Source: Rhizobium sp. WSM4643
GTDB lineage: Bacteria; Pseudomonadota; Alphaproteobacteria; Rhizobiales; Rhizobiaceae
Length of the DNA: 64,000 bases
Reading direction: 5' to 3'
Assembly: GCF_025152745.1 (NCBI RefSeq)
Contig: NZ_CP104040.1
Location: 4,369,501 to 4,433,500, forward strand
Shown here: piece after piece, positions 1 through 9,916 of the stretch
How the letters are laid out: every line of letters begins with the position of its first letter
Position numbering within the stretch: the first letter of the stretch is position 1
Program-made: the position numbers and the translations under genes
Notes under the pieces: generated by a model
The model's database searches: none
The model's input: only the letters and a program-made list of their open reading frames with translations
What the model was told of the DNA's origin: nothing

Positions 1-3000
1 CCAGAAGGAGCGGTTCGCCTCGACGGCATCGTCGAACGAAGCCTTGCGAATATCGGCGATGACAGTGCGCGCTTCTTCTTCCGTCGGCGTATCGCCGAGG
101 AAGAAGGTGAAGTCGCGCTCCTCGCCGGCGCCAAGTTCGATGTCGATCGCAAGCGCCGCGGCCGGATCACCATCGAGCTCGGTCGCGCCGGAAAGCGCGG
201 CGGCCGAGATGACGGACTGCGGCGCCTGGATCGTTCCCGCCTTGCCGATGAATTCGCGCCGGCTTGCCGAGAAGCTCGAAAGCGTCTCGCTCGCCGCGAA
301 GAAGGCGGTGCGGTTGGAAAAATCGATGCTGTAGGGATTGGTGGCAAACAGCGCCCCCGTCTCCTCGTCATGCTGCGACAGGATGAAGGGCACCGTGCGC
401 GCCGGATTGCTGCCGAGGATCCATTCGACATAGCCGTAGAGACGCAGCCTGCGGCTGGCCGAACCGGTATTGCGCAGGCGCAGGCGCTGCAGTTTCACCG
501 GCTTTTCGCGATCGACCGTCTGCGCCAGCTCGAGTGCGATCTCGTGCTGAACGCTGGCAAAGACGGAATAGCCGAGCCCGTGGCGGGCTTCGAAACGGAT
601 GTCAGGCCGGCGGGAAAGCGCTGCGAACGGCGTCATGACGGCGCCGCTGTCCAGATCGGTGAGATAGAACGCCTCGCCCGAACGGTTGACCACGGCATCG
701 TTCGACCAGGAGGTCAGTTGATAGTCGCGCGAATTGACGCTCCAGGTGAATCCGGCGCCCTCGGCCGACACGTGGAAGCCGAAGCTGTCGTTGGAAATGA
801 CATTGATCCAGGGCTGCGGCGTCGCATGACCTCCGGGCAGGCGAACGACATACTCACGCCCATCTCGGGCAAAGCCGCCGATGCCGTTCCAGAAGTCGAG
901 ATCGCCTTCCTCCTCGATGACGACGGCGGGCACGACAGGCGCTGGCACTGGGGCAACACGCTTGACGGGGGGCTTGTTGCGCTCGGCCCGTTCGATCTCC
1001 TGCAGTTCCTCCTTGGAGGGTGCAAACAGCGCCACGGCGCGGTTGATCTGGTCGACCACCTTGCCGTTCTTGGTATGCAGCGTGACACGCGAAGCCGCGA
1101 TCAGCGCGTGATAGGTGCTCTCCTCCATCAGGTCCTTGCGAACCGCAAAGATATGCTGGCGCAATCCGTCGGCCTGGCCGATGCGACGGACGTTCTCGCA
1201 CATGGCGTCGAGTGCATGCTGCATGTCCTGCGCATAGGAGGAGGCGCGTTCGTTCATGATGACGAGATCGGCGGTGACGCCGCGCGACCGCAGATATTCC
1301 TGCGCCAGCAGCGCCTCGCGGGCGATCTCGAGATCCATGTCGTCGTTGATGCGCAGCGTGAAGATCGGGAAGTCGCCGGAGATTGCCAGCGGCCACAGCG
1401 CCGATTGCGACTGCAAGCCGGCCTCGACGGTCGCCTCGTCCTTGCGCAGTTGCATATCGGGATAGACGAGATAGCGTCCGAGATGCTGGAAGGCCGCCGC
1501 CTGCTGCGAGGTGACGCCGACATGGCGCATCTGCACCTGCGTGCGTGTCCAGGCCTGAACGAGCTCGTGGGTGAAGGCATCGGGATGACGGTAGCGATTG
1601 ACCGCCTTGTCGACTTCGTCGCGGCTCGGCGCCGCAATCGTCCAGAAGATCACGCTGACTTTCTTGCCGGCCGGCACGCGGACGGTGCGACGCAGCGACA
1701 TCACCGGATCGAGCACGAAACCATCGCTGCCGGAAAGCGTGGCACCCGGATCGAAGGCGGCCGCATCGGCAAGGCTGCGGCCACGGCCGATGAACTTACG
1801 CCGGTCAGTCTCGAATTCGGTATGGCGGGTGTCGCCGGCATTGTCGACGATCAGATGTGCGATGCTGATGTTCGGCTCGTTCGGGTCGCGCTTGTTGCGT
1901 TCGGCGCGGATGACGTCGCCGCGCTTGCCGATCTCGGTCTTGACGAACATGCGGGCGAACGCCGGATGCGCATTGTCGGTGTCGTCGGAAGTGATCACCG
2001 GTTCGAGATAGGAGGTGACCTCGATGAACCGGTCCTCCGTGCCCATGTTCAGCAGGGTGACGCGTCGGGCCTCGGCATCATGCTCGGTCGCGATGATGCA
2101 TTCCACCTCGCTTGTGAGGTCACCGACCGTCTTGGTGAACTGCGCCTTCTCGTCGGCAAATTCGACCTTGATTTTTTCGCCTTCGACACCCTTCGGCTCA
2201 GATGTCGTCGACCACCATTCGTTGGTGGCGGTATCGCGCAGGAAGATGAAGCTGCCCCAGCGGTCTTCGGTCGGATCGGCTTTCCAGCGGGAAACGGAAA
2301 GGCCGTTCCAGCGGGAATAACCGGCACCCGTCGCCGTCAGCATCAGCGAATAATGACCGTTCGACAGGAACACGAGCTCGCGGTCGCGCGATGCCGGATC
2401 GCTGATTTTCCTGAGCTCCGGCCGCAGGAGATCGTCCTGGATGCTGGCCGGCGTGTCGGATTCATGCTTGCCGCTCATGACGGGAATGTCGCGCGGCGCC
2501 TTTTCCTGCAGCAGCAGCTCCGCTGCCTCGATGACGGGATCGGAGTGGAAGAGCTCGCGCAGATGACCGTTGAAGGCGACGTTGGCCACCGCCGCGATCG
2601 ACATGCCGTGATGGTGGGCATAATAATTGTAGACCACCGCGCATTTCTTGCCTTCCGGCACGCGCGTCGGCGTGAAGTCGACGGCGTCGTGGAAACCGAA
2701 CTTGCCGAGCGCCCCGACCTTGCGCAGCCTCTGCAGGTTTTCGAGCGCGGCCGGCGGGTCGTACTGGCTGGCAAGCAACGATGCATAAGGCGCGATGACG
2801 GCATTGTGGCCGAGGCCGCGCTTCAGGCCGAGCGTCGGCACGCCGAAATTCGTGTACTGATAATTGAGGTTGTGGTCGCGGGCATTGAAGGCCGCTTCCG
2901 AAATGCCCCAGGGAATGCCGAGCTTGCGGGCATAATTCATCTGTTCGATCACGACCAGATTGTTGGTCTGGTTGAGAATACCCCCGCCGCGCTCCTGCAT

Positions 3001-6000
3001 GACGAGCGGCGGCATCAGATACTCGAACATCGAGCCGGACCAGGAGACCAGCGCACCGCGCGACCCCACAGGTACGACCTGGCGGCCGAGGCGATACCAG
3101 TGTTCCGTCGGCAGATCACCCTTGGCGATGCCGAAGAGGCTGGTCAGGCGGCATTCCGAGGCGAGAAGGTCGTAGCAGGCCTGGTCGAGTTCGCCGCTTT
3201 CGACGCGGTAGCCGATCGACAGCAGGCGCCGCTCCGGCCGGAACAGGAAGCCGAAATCCATCGAGAAGGCAAGATCGCGGGCCTTGTCGCGCAGCGCCAC
3301 CAGGCGCGGCCTCAGCGCATCGACTTTGGAAAGATCGAAGGTGCTGTCGGAAATATGCGCCTCGCAGACCTTCACCAGCGATGCCGCCCACAGGGTGACC
3401 TCTTCGCTCTGCTTCGACTTGACCTCATGGTCGAGATTGGCGGCGAGTTTCTCGATGTCGCGCGCGAGAACGGCGAGGTTGATGATGCGGATCGAGGCGA
3501 ATTCGTGCTCGCGCTTGACGGCGGCAAGCGCGTTCTGGAAGCCGACGATGCGCTCCTCCAGGCGCCGGCGCAGCGGGCGCACGGTCTTGCGGTCATCGGG
3601 CAGGTCCGCCAGCACTTCGCCGAGAATGCCGGCCGTGTCGCCGACGCCGTCGAGATTGCCCTGCATATGGGCGGACGGCGCCTCCGCCCAGTTGCGACAG
3701 GCCGACGAAATCGCGATTAGATGACCGGCGAGATTGCCGCTGTCGACGGCCGAGACATAACGGGGCCCAAGCGTCTGCAGCGTATCGGTGTGGTACCAAT
3801 TGAACAAATGGCCGCGGAATTTCTCCATTTTGTCGATCGTCGCGATCGTCTGCTCCAGCCGCTCGAGCGTCTCCTCGAAGGAGAACCAGCCGAAATGCCG
3901 GCCGGAAACGACGGAAAGCAGATAGACACCGATATTGGTCGGCGAGGTGCGCGCCGCAACGATCACATGCGGCGTTTCCTGGATATTGTCCGGCGGCAGA
4001 TAATTCTGCTCGGCCGTCGTGAAGGTTTCGAAATAGCGCCAGGTGCGCCGGGCGATCTTGCGCAGTTCGCTCGACACCGAATCGGCAACTTCGAGCCGAT
4101 CCTCGGTCTCTGCCGACTGGCTGACATACCAGGCCACCACCGGCGAAAACATCCACAGCAGCGCGAAGGGAATGCCGACGAGGAAGGCGCTGTTGCCGGG
4201 AAGGGCTGCAAAACCGAGCGCCAGCAGCGCCAACGCCGGCGCATGCCACATCGCCTTGTAGTAGGAAATCAACGTGCCCTGGCCGCCGGCCTGAACGCTG
4301 GCGGCGGTCCGCCACTGCAGCATCAGCTTGCGGCTGACGAAGAGGCGATAGAGTGAACGGCCGATTGCATCCGCCATCATGCAAGCCGAATCGGCGATGA
4401 AGACGATACGCAACGCAACCTGCGCATTGGCGGCCGTGATATCGGACCAGACCGTATAGAGATGGGCGCGGGCGATGATATCGCTGGTGCGCGGGATGAT
4501 GCCGTTGATGAGCGACAGCGTCGGCGCAACGAAGAGGCAGAAGATCAGCAGAATCTGCCAGATGAGCGCGCCGAGCGGACCCATGAAATACCAGCCGAGC
4601 ACGGAGGCGAAGAACCAGGCGATCGGCGTCAGCGAACGGCGCAGATTGTCGAACATCTTCCAGCGGCCGAGTGCCGTGACGCCGTATTTCGGATTGAACA
4701 TGTAGGGGAGAAGCTGCCAGTCGCCCCGCGCCCAGCGATGCTGGCGCGAGGTTTCCACCTCGTAGCGGATCGGGAAATCCTCGACCAGTTCGAGATCGGT
4801 GACGAGCGCGCAACGCGCCATTGAGCCTTCGAGAAGATCGTGGCTGAGCACGGAGTTCTCGTCGATCCGTCCCTTCAGCGACGCTTCGAAGGCATCGACA
4901 TGATAAAGGCCCTTGCCGGTGAATGTGCCTTCGCCGGCGAGATCCTGATAGACGTCGGAAACGGTGAAGACATAAGGATCGAGGCCGCGGTTGATCGAAA
5001 AGACGCGCTGGAAGACCGACGCGTCCTTGCCCGTCGTCAGCGACGGCGTGACCCGCGGCTGCAGTACGCCATAGCCGCTTTCGACGCGGCCGGTTTTCGG
5101 GTTGATGACCGGGCGGTTGATCGGATGATAGAGCTTGCCGACGAGCTTGGTGACGGCATCGCGCATCAGGCGCGTATCGGCATCGAGCGTCATGACATAT
5201 TGCACCTTGGCCGGCACGGTATTGGCGCCCGGCAGATACGTCGTGTCGCGGTCGCCGCGCAGAAGCATGTTCAGCTCGTGCAGCTTGCCGCGCTTGCGCT
5301 CCCAGCCCATCCAGACGCCTTCCGAGGGATTATAGAGGCGACGGCGATGCAACAGGTAGAAACGCGTCTTGCCATCATAGGCATAGCGGGCGGAGAGATT
5401 GGCGATCTCGCGCCTGGCATAATCGAGAACCTCGAGATCGGCGGGCGTTTCCTCGGCCTCGCTATCCGGCCAATCGCTGAGCATCGCGAAATAGATCTCG
5501 CCACGCGGATTGGCGAGATAATGAACCTCGAGATTGCGCACGTGGTCGTCGACGCTGTCGCGGTTCGAGATCAGGCAGGGCACGACGAGCAGCGTGCGCG
5601 CATCCTCCGGAATGCCTTCCTTGAACTCGTAGCCGACGAGGCGCGCCGGCGTCACGAAGAAGGACAGCACGGTGTTGAAGAGACCTGTCGCCCCCTCCGA
5701 TGCCGGCACTGAGAACATGATCAGCAGCAGGGCGATTTCGAACGCACCCATGCCGGCATTCGCCATGAACTTGCCGACGATCGCCATGGCGATGACCGTC
5801 AGCAGCATGACGGGCACGGCAATCGCCAGCCAGTTGAACCGGCGCACCGCACGCACGAAATATTGGATGGCCGTCGGCCGATAGTTCGCCCGCGCCTCGA
5901 GTTTCGGCCGCTGCGCGCCCGACAGGAAGCCACCGACATTCGGTTCATGCGGCTGCGGCTCGCCGGAGGCCTTGGCGGCATCGGTCATGTCGAGCGCCAG

Positions 6001-7053
6001 CTGGGCGATTTCCATTTCCGACAGCGGCGAGCGCTTGGCCAGCTTCTCGATCTGTTTGCGGTATTTGTTACGCGAGCCGGAATCGAGGATACCATAATCC
6101 GAATGCTCCCAGAGGAGCTTGTCGACATGGCTGACCTGCTCGACCCAGACCGACCACTCGGCATCATCGATCTCGCGAAGGCTGCGGATGATGTTGCCCA
6201 TCGTCACGTTGCCGGAAGAGAGCCGGCTGTGTTCGGCCGTCGTCGCCTCTTCGGTGTTGCGGCCGAGCTCTTCCAGCCGCTCGTCGAGCCAGGTGATCGC
6301 CAGGCTCGACGTCTGCGAGCCGTCGCGCAAGCGATAGAGGAACTGCGTCGAGAAGGTATTGTCCTCGGCAAGCGGTTCCAACGTCTTCAGATAGGCGGCC
6401 GCCGCGGCTGGGTCGGTCAGGCGCACCAATTCGTCGGCCGCCTCGTTGGCGCGGCGGCGCAGGCGGCGGCTGGCTTCGACGCGGCTCGAAATACGGCGAA
6501 GGTTTTCCACGAGCACGTAGCGCACGAGGGAGGGCAACGCCCAGAGTTCGCCGATCCTGAGCGTCTCGCTGGCCTGGAAGCCGTCGACCAGTGCCGTCAG
6601 ACTTTCCTGCGAGATCGTGCTGTGGGTATGGGCGACATAGAGCCAGGCAAGCACAAGGGTGCGCGGTACTTCGACGCCGCCGACGACCATGGTCGGCAAT
6701 TCGCGATAGAAGCGGCGGGGGAAGTCGCGCCGCACCTCCTGGATCGCCTCTTCGACGATATAGTGATTATCCAGCAGCCATTCTGCCGCCGGCGTGATGG
6801 TATCGCCGGCCTCGACATCGGTCGCCGTGGTCCTGTAGACGCGCAGGATTTCCTTCTGGTTTTCCTTATGACGCGCAAAGAAATCGAAGGGGGCGAAAGC
6901 CGGCAGCTTGTCGACGCCGTTGCGGGCGACCGCATCGCCCATCGCCTTGATGTCCTCGATGGAAAGATAGGTCGAGCGGATCGAATCGTTATGATCGATC
7001 TGCTTCGTCTCGGGTTCGCGCGAAAGGCTCGGAGAAAGATTTGAAATAGACAT
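1..7053 (-). CDS. ndvB: Cyclic beta-1,2-glucan synthase, 3' end beyond window
   Basis: Inner-membrane enzyme that initiates, elongates and cyclises periplasmic beta-1,2-glucan from UDP-glucose, needed for osmoadaptation and for plant interaction. The frame is open from ATG at 7053 (MSISNLSPS...) to the left edge, 2351 codons; ChvB/NdvB proteins are about 2800 residues, so roughly the last 450-500 are missing. The GT84 transferase part shows D624-A-D626-T and the Q771-H-R-W774 motif between hydrophobic blocks. A glycoamylase-like region follows (YNYYAHHHGM near residue 1478). Two GH94-type N-terminal segments follow, near residues 1560 and 2050. The phosphorylase catalytic part that controls chain length lies outside the window. 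No frame interruption was seen. The opposite strand carries a very long spurious open frame, a codon-bias shadow. Confidence 0.96.
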   Translation of the reverse strand, partial: MSISNLSPSLSREPETKQIDHNDSIRSTYLSIEDIKAMGDAVARNGVDKLPAFAPFDFFARHKENQKEILRVYRTTATDVEAGDTITPAAEWLLDNHYIVEEAIQEVRRDFPRRFYRELPTMVVGGVEVPRTLVLAWLYVAHTHSTISQESLTALVDGFQASETLRIGELWALPSLVRYVLVENLRRISSRVEASRRLRRRANEAADELVRLTDPAAAAAYLKTLEPLAEDNTFSTQFLYRLRDGSQTSSLAITWLDERLEELGRNTEEATTAEHSRLSSGNVTMGNIIRSLREIDDAEWSVWVEQVSHVDKLLWEHSDYGILDSGSRNKYRKQIEKLAKRSPLSEMEIAQLALDMTDAAKASGEPQPHEPNVGGFLSGAQRPKLEARANYRPTAIQYFVRAVRRFNWLAIAVPVMLLTVIAMAIVGKFMANAGMGAFEIALLLIMFSVPASEGATGLFNTVLSFFVTPARLVGYEFKEGIPEDARTLLVVPCLISNRDSVDDHVRNLEVHYLANPRGEIYFAMLSDWPDSEAEETPADLEVLDYARREIANLSARYAYDGKTRFYLLHRRRLYNPSEGVWMGWERKRGKLHELNMLLRGDRDTTYLPGANTVPAKVQYVMTLDADTRLMRDAVTKLVGKLYHPINRPVINPKTGRVESGYGVLQPRVTPSLTTGKDASVFQRVFSINRGLDPYVFTVSDVYQDLAGEGTFTGKGLYHVDAFEASLKGRIDENSVLSHDLLEGSMARCALVTDLELVEDFPIRYEVETSRQHRWARGDWQLLPYMFNPKYGVTALGRWKMFDNLRRSLTPIAWFFASVLGWYFMGPLGALIWQILLIFCLFVAPTLSLINGIIPRTSDIIARAHLYTVWSDITAANAQVALRIVFIADSACMMADAIGRSLYRLFVSRKLMLQWRTAASVQAGGQGTLISYYKAMWHAPALALLALGFAALPGNSAFLVGIPFALLWMFSPVVAWYVSQSAETEDRLEVADSVSSELRKIARRTWRYFETFTTAEQNYLPPDNIQETPHVIVAARTSPTNIGVYLLSVVSGRHFGWFSFEETLERLEQTIATIDKMEKFRGHLFNWYHTDTLQTLGPRYVSAVDSGNLAGHLIAISSACRNWAEAPSAHMQGNLDGVGDTAGILGEVLADLPDDRKTVRPLRRRLEERIVGFQNALAAVKREHEFASIRIINLAVLARDIEKLAANLDHEVKSKQSEEVTLWAASLVKVCEAHISDSTFDLSKVDALRPRLVALRDKARDLAFSMDFGFLFRPERRLLSIGYRVESGELDQACYDLLASECRLTSLFGIAKGDLPTEHWYRLGRQVVPVGSRGALVSWSGSMFEYLMPPLVMQERGGGILNQTNNLVVIEQMNYARKLGIPWGISEAAFNARDHNLNYQYTNFGVPTLGLKRGLGHNAVIAPYASLLASQYDPPAALENLQRLRKVGALGKFGFHDAVDFTPTRVPEGKKCAVVYNYYAHHHGMSIAAVANVAFNGHLRELFHSDPVIEAAELLLQEKAPRDIPVMSGKHESDTPASIQDDLLRPELRKISDPASRDRELVFLSNGHYSLMLTATGAGYSRWNGLSVSRWKADPTEDRWGSFIFLRDTATNEWWSTTSEPKGVEGEKIKVEFADEKAQFTKTVGDLTSEVECIIATEHDAEARRVTLLNMGTEDRFIEVTSYLEPVITSDDTDNAHPAFARMFVKTEIGKRGDVIRAERNKRDPNEPNISIAHLIVDNAGDTRHTEFETDRRKFIGRGRSLADAAAFDPGATLSGSDGFVLDPVMSLRRTVRVPAGKKVSVIFWTIAAPSRDEVDKAVNRYRHPDAFTHELVQAWTRTQVQMRHVGVTSQQAAAFQHLGRYLVYPDMQLRKDEATVEAGLQSQSALWPLAISGDFPIFTLRINDDMDLEIAREALLAQEYLRSRGVTADLVIMNERASSYAQDMQHALDAMCENVRRIGQADGLRQHIFAVRKDLMEESTYHALIAASRVTLHTKNGKVVDQINRAVALFAPSKEELQEIERAERNKPPVKRVAPVPAPVVPAVVIEEEGDLDFWNGIGGFARDGREYVVRLPGGHATPQPWINVISNDSFGFHVSAEGAGFTWSVNSRDYQLTSWSNDAVVNRSGEAFYLTDLDSGAVMTPFAALSRRPDIRFEARHGLGYSVFASVQHEIALELAQTVDREKPVKLQRLRLRNTGSASRRLRLYGYVEWILGSNPARTVPFILSQHDEETGALFATNPYSIDFSNRTAFFAASETLSSFSASRREFIGKAGTIQAPQSVISAAALSGATELDGDPAAALAIDIELGAGEERDFTFFLGDTPTEEEARTVIADIRKASFDDAVEANRSFW

Positions 7054-7694
7054 GGGTTCGGTTCTGGATCCAAACGAAGTTATGGCTGTTTTGCTCGGCC
7101 TTTTGCACTGCTTATCATGACTGCTACATGAACGGAGCCCTATTCTTCAAAGATCGATGAAGCCGGGGTGAACGACACCTGGCAAGCGATGCAAACGGGT
7201 TAAGCCCTGGTCAGGACACGGCCCGACGGGTGATCGAGACCATCGATAACCTCTCCGCGAAAGCCATGTCGAAAATTTGGACATCCTTGGGAAAATTCAA
7301 GTCGGCAGGCATTCCCCGCCGCCCGGCGAGCTTGTCTGGGCGGTGGGAAATGACGAAAATGCCTGGTTCCGGCAATGCAAGAGCTGTTCGATTCCAGAAA
7401 AACGAAAGACGCATGATTGCCTCACCATGCTGGCGTCAGTCTGGGCGGCCGGCCCACGCCGTTTGCGCTCAAGATCAAGGCCTTCGTGGGACGCTTCAGA
7501 TGGCGTAAAAAAATAGAGAAGAATGATGATGGGGGATCGGAATGCCGATCAACCATAACAAAATGCCTCTCGTGATCACTCTCCTTTTGACATTTGAGTG
7601 CCAGGAGAATGCCGAGACAAATTGAATGGTCCGGAATTCAATAGAGGCGGAAACCGCCGCAGCGCCGGCATCTGCCGACGCTTCATCCGCCGGA
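7054..7694. other. Intergenic region upstream of ndvB
   Basis: About 640 bases hold no convincing gene. Two overlapping plus-strand open frames (7230-7516) and one on the minus strand lack ribosome binding sites and recognisable motifs. A further plus frame ending near 7573 reads PTPFALKIKAFVGRF and starts only at TTG; it could be a gene remnant. The segment next to 7053 must contain the ndvB promoter, but no clear -35/-10 pair was recognised. Confidence 0.5.
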
Positions 7695-7859
7695 TTACCC
7701 GACGACGCCGCAAACCATGGCGACCACGAACAGGAACGCCGCGGTGAAGATCGCGCCATGGAGCACCGTCTGAAGCCTGTGGCGCTTGGTGAGCGGCTTC
7801 TTGGTCGGCACGGAACCATACTGGTTCACGTGAGCATGCGAAATACCCAGATCTGCCAT
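7695..7859 (-). CDS. Small single-pass membrane protein, 54 aa
   Basis: The frame starts at ATG 7859 (MADLGISHAHVNQYGS...), preceded by a clear GGAGG six bases upstream, and ends at TAA. The product has a polar, basic N-terminal half (KKPLTKRHR) and one hydrophobic segment at about residues 36-53 (AIFTAAFLFVVAMVCGVV) that runs to the C-terminus, so a tail-anchored or single-span inner-membrane protein is likely. I do not recognise a family. It is below usual ORF length cut-offs and easily missed. The strong ribosome binding site is the main support, together with the layout of a basic stretch followed by a membrane span. It lies in the ndvB upstream region on the same strand, but more than 600 bases away, so co-transcription is not implied. 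Confidence 0.65.
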   Translation of the reverse strand: MADLGISHAHVNQYGSVPTKKPLTKRHRLQTVLHGAIFTAAFLFVVAMVCGVVG

Positions 7860-7986
7860 ATGTCGCCTCCGTTGTTCTCGTGCGGCCGGTTGTGCGGCTC
7901 GCGCTTATATTCGTATTTTCTCTATCAAGTAGGTAGAGATAAATTTCCGTCCAGAGGGAGCGGAAGAGAAAATTCAACCAGCCCTT

Positions 7987-8175
7987 TTAGCAGAGCGTGC
8001 GCCATGCCCAGATCAATGAGCGCTCGACGGCGTTCTCGTTCTGCGACGGGTTGGAGGAACTCTCGATCAGCCGACGGTCCTTTTCCGCAGGAATGGATGC
8101 CGAAATCTGTTCCCGGCGATCGGCTCTCACAGGAGGATCGAGGTAACCCATGGTCATCCCACCGAGAAAGAACAT
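7987..8175 (-). CDS. Small hypothetical protein, 62 aa
   Basis: ATG at 8175 (MFFLGGMTMGYLDPPV...) sits eight bases after GGAGG on the minus strand. An internal ATG (MTMGYLDPP) is a weaker alternative. The product is polar, with many Arg, Glu and Ser (RADRREQISASIPAEKDRR), and ends in WAWRTLC. No membrane segment, signal peptide or known motif is visible. It lies about 130 bases upstream of the other small gene (7695-7859), on the same strand, so the two may be transcribed together. Support is the ribosome binding site and an intact frame only; the function is unknown. Confidence 0.5.
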   Translation of the reverse strand: MFFLGGMTMGYLDPPVRADRREQISASIPAEKDRRLIESSSNPSQNENAVERSLIWAWRTLC

Positions 8176-8303
8176 GCATCAACCTCCACCGATCACGAAA
8201 GCTAACAGTCGTTAACGGGATCATGACAGAAGCGAGGCAGCTGTCAATAGTCTAGTTGAATGGTCGTCTTTTAAGAAAACATTATCCTTAACACCGCCGC
8301 CAA

Positions 8304-9086
8304 TCATTTCTTTTCAAAGGTTTGAAAAGGTTGGCTTTCAGCCTTGACGAAACCCTTGCTCGCGATCATCAAATTTCTCGTATAGTCCTCATGAACAGCG
8401 CCTCCAGCCAGCTCTTGCGAGCTTAGCCGCTCGACGACGGCGCCGTTGCGCATTACCGCGAGCCGTTCGCACATATGGGTGACGACACCGAGATCATGGC
8501 TCACCATCACGAAGGTGAGCTTGCGGTCGCGTCGGATCTCTTCCAGCAGGTTCAGCACCTCGGCCTGCACCGAGGCGTCGAGCGCCGATGTCGGCTCGTC
8601 GAGCAGCAGGATCGACGGTTCGACGATCAGCGCCCGGGCGATCGCCACGCGCTGGCGCTGGCCGCCGGAGAGCTGGTGCGGGTAGCGGAAGCGGAAACCA
8701 TTGCCGAGGCCGACCTCGTCGAGCGCTCGGGCGATGCGCTTCTCGCCGTCGGCGATGCCGTGGATTGCAAGCGGTTCGAGCAGAAGCCGGTCGATCGTCT
8801 GGCGCGGATGCAGCGAACCATAAGGATCCTGGAAGACCATTTGCACGCGCCGGTAGAAGACTTTGCTTCGCTTCGAACCTTTCAACGCTTCACCGTCGAT
8901 GTTGATCGCGCCGCTGCTCACCGGCGCAAGTCCGGCAACGGCCCGCAACAAGGTCGATTTTCCCGAGCCGGATTCGCCGACAAGACCAAAGGATTCGCCG
9001 CGTTCGACGGCGATGCTGACATCCTTCAATGCATGAAAATGATCGTAAACGACACTCAGATCGTCGATCTCGAGAGCTGCGCTCAT
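8304..9086 (-). CDS. Peptide ABC transporter ATP-binding protein (OppF/DppF type)
   Basis: Cytoplasmic ATPase that drives import through the adjacent permeases. Walker A is GESGSGKST, the signature is LSGGQRQRVAIARAL and Walker B is LLLDEPTSALDAS. I chose ATG 9086 (MSAALEIDD...), because it overlaps the upstream ATPase stop by 4 nt like every other junction in this operon; GTG 9095 would add three residues. At 260 residues it is shorter than the usual OppF/DppF of about 320. The C-terminal peptide-transporter extension is reduced, so it resembles NikE-sized ATPases. It is the last gene of the dipeptidase/peptide operon. No strong hairpin terminator is seen after it. Confidence 0.9.
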   Translation of the reverse strand: MSAALEIDDLSVVYDHFHALKDVSIAVERGESFGLVGESGSGKSTLLRAVAGLAPVSSGAINIDGEALKGSKRSKVFYRRVQMVFQDPYGSLHPRQTIDRLLLEPLAIHGIADGEKRIARALDEVGLGNGFRFRYPHQLSGGQRQRVAIARALIVEPSILLLDEPTSALDASVQAEVLNLLEEIRRDRKLTFVMVSHDLGVVTHMCERLAVMRNGAVVERLSSQELAGGAVHEDYTRNLMIASKGFVKAESQPFQTFEKK

Positions 9087-9916
9087 GCCGCCCACTCCGG
9101 TTTTCGGTCGAGCACCGGCAGCGGGTGGCGGTTCGCGCCGATCTCGGGCATGCAGTTCAGCAGCCCCTGCGTATAGGGATGCCGCGCATGTTTGAGATCG
9201 GCGGCCGCCAGCTCCTCGACGATCTTACCGGCATACATGACGATGACGCGGTCGCAGAAGGAGGAAACCAGCCTCAGATCGTGGGAGACGAAGATCAGCC
9301 CCATGCCGCGCTCGGACACGAGCTTGTCCATGATCCTCAGCACGTCGAGCTGCACCGTCACGTCGAGCGCCGAGGTCGGCTCGTCGGCAATCAGCAGCTC
9401 AGGCCCGGCAATCAGCATCATGGCGATCATCGCACGCTGCCCCATGCCGCCCGAAACCTCGTGCGGATGCAGGTCGAAGACACGTTTCGGGTCGCGGATC
9501 TGCACCGCTTCCAGCATGGCGAGCGCGCGCTCGCGCGCCTCCGCCTTGCCGACCTTCTCATGCGTGCGCAGCGTTTCGCAGATCTGCCGTCCGATCGACA
9601 TGACGGGATCGAGCGAATATTTCGGATCCTGCAGGATCATGGCGATGCGCTTGCCGCGCAGCCTGCGCCTTTCGCCGGCAGACGCATTGATCAGATCGAT
9701 GCCGTTGAAATCAAGCCTGTCGGCCGTGACGACGCCGTGTTTCGGCGTCAGGCCCATGATTGCCCGGCCGGTCTGCGACTTGCCGGAACCGGATTCACCG
9801 ACGATGCCGAGTCTTTCCTTGCCGAGCGTAAAGGAGACGCCGCGCACGGCCTCGATCAGGCCGGTGCGCGTGGGGTAGCTGACCTTGAGCTTGTCCACCG
9901 TCAGAAGTGTTGTCAT
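9083..9916 (-). CDS. Peptide ABC transporter ATP-binding protein (OppD/DppD type)
   Basis: Partner ATPase of the preceding entry; oligopeptide and nickel importers normally use two different ATPases. ATG 9916 (MTTLLTVDKLKVSYPT...) overlaps the upstream permease stop by 4 nt. A longer in-frame extension runs through the permease coding region and is rejected. Walker A is GESGSGKSQTGRA, the signature is VSGGMGQRAMIAM (the G-M-G-Q-R form is typical of DppD) and Walker B is LLIADEPTSALDV. Residue 260 onward reads RHPYTQGLLNCMPEIG, the conserved C-terminal element of the oligopeptide ATPase family. Its length is 277 residues. Confidence 0.92.
   Translation of the reverse strand: MTTLLTVDKLKVSYPTRTGLIEAVRGVSFTLGKERLGIVGESGSGKSQTGRAIMGLTPKHGVVTADRLDFNGIDLINASAGERRRLRGKRIAMILQDPKYSLDPVMSIGRQICETLRTHEKVGKAEARERALAMLEAVQIRDPKRVFDLHPHEVSGGMGQRAMIAMMLIAGPELLIADEPTSALDVTVQLDVLRIMDKLVSERGMGLIFVSHDLRLVSSFCDRVIVMYAGKIVEELAAADLKHARHPYTQGLLNCMPEIGANRHPLPVLDRKPEWAA

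Noticed and set aside
370..3720. 1116-codon open frame on the plus strand
   Set aside because: It is antisense to ndvB, which matches its family throughout; the frame reflects GC-rich third positions and has no domain.
7230..7516. Two overlapping plus-strand open frames of about 80-90 codons near ndvB
   Set aside because: No ribosome binding site, unusual composition and no recognised motif.
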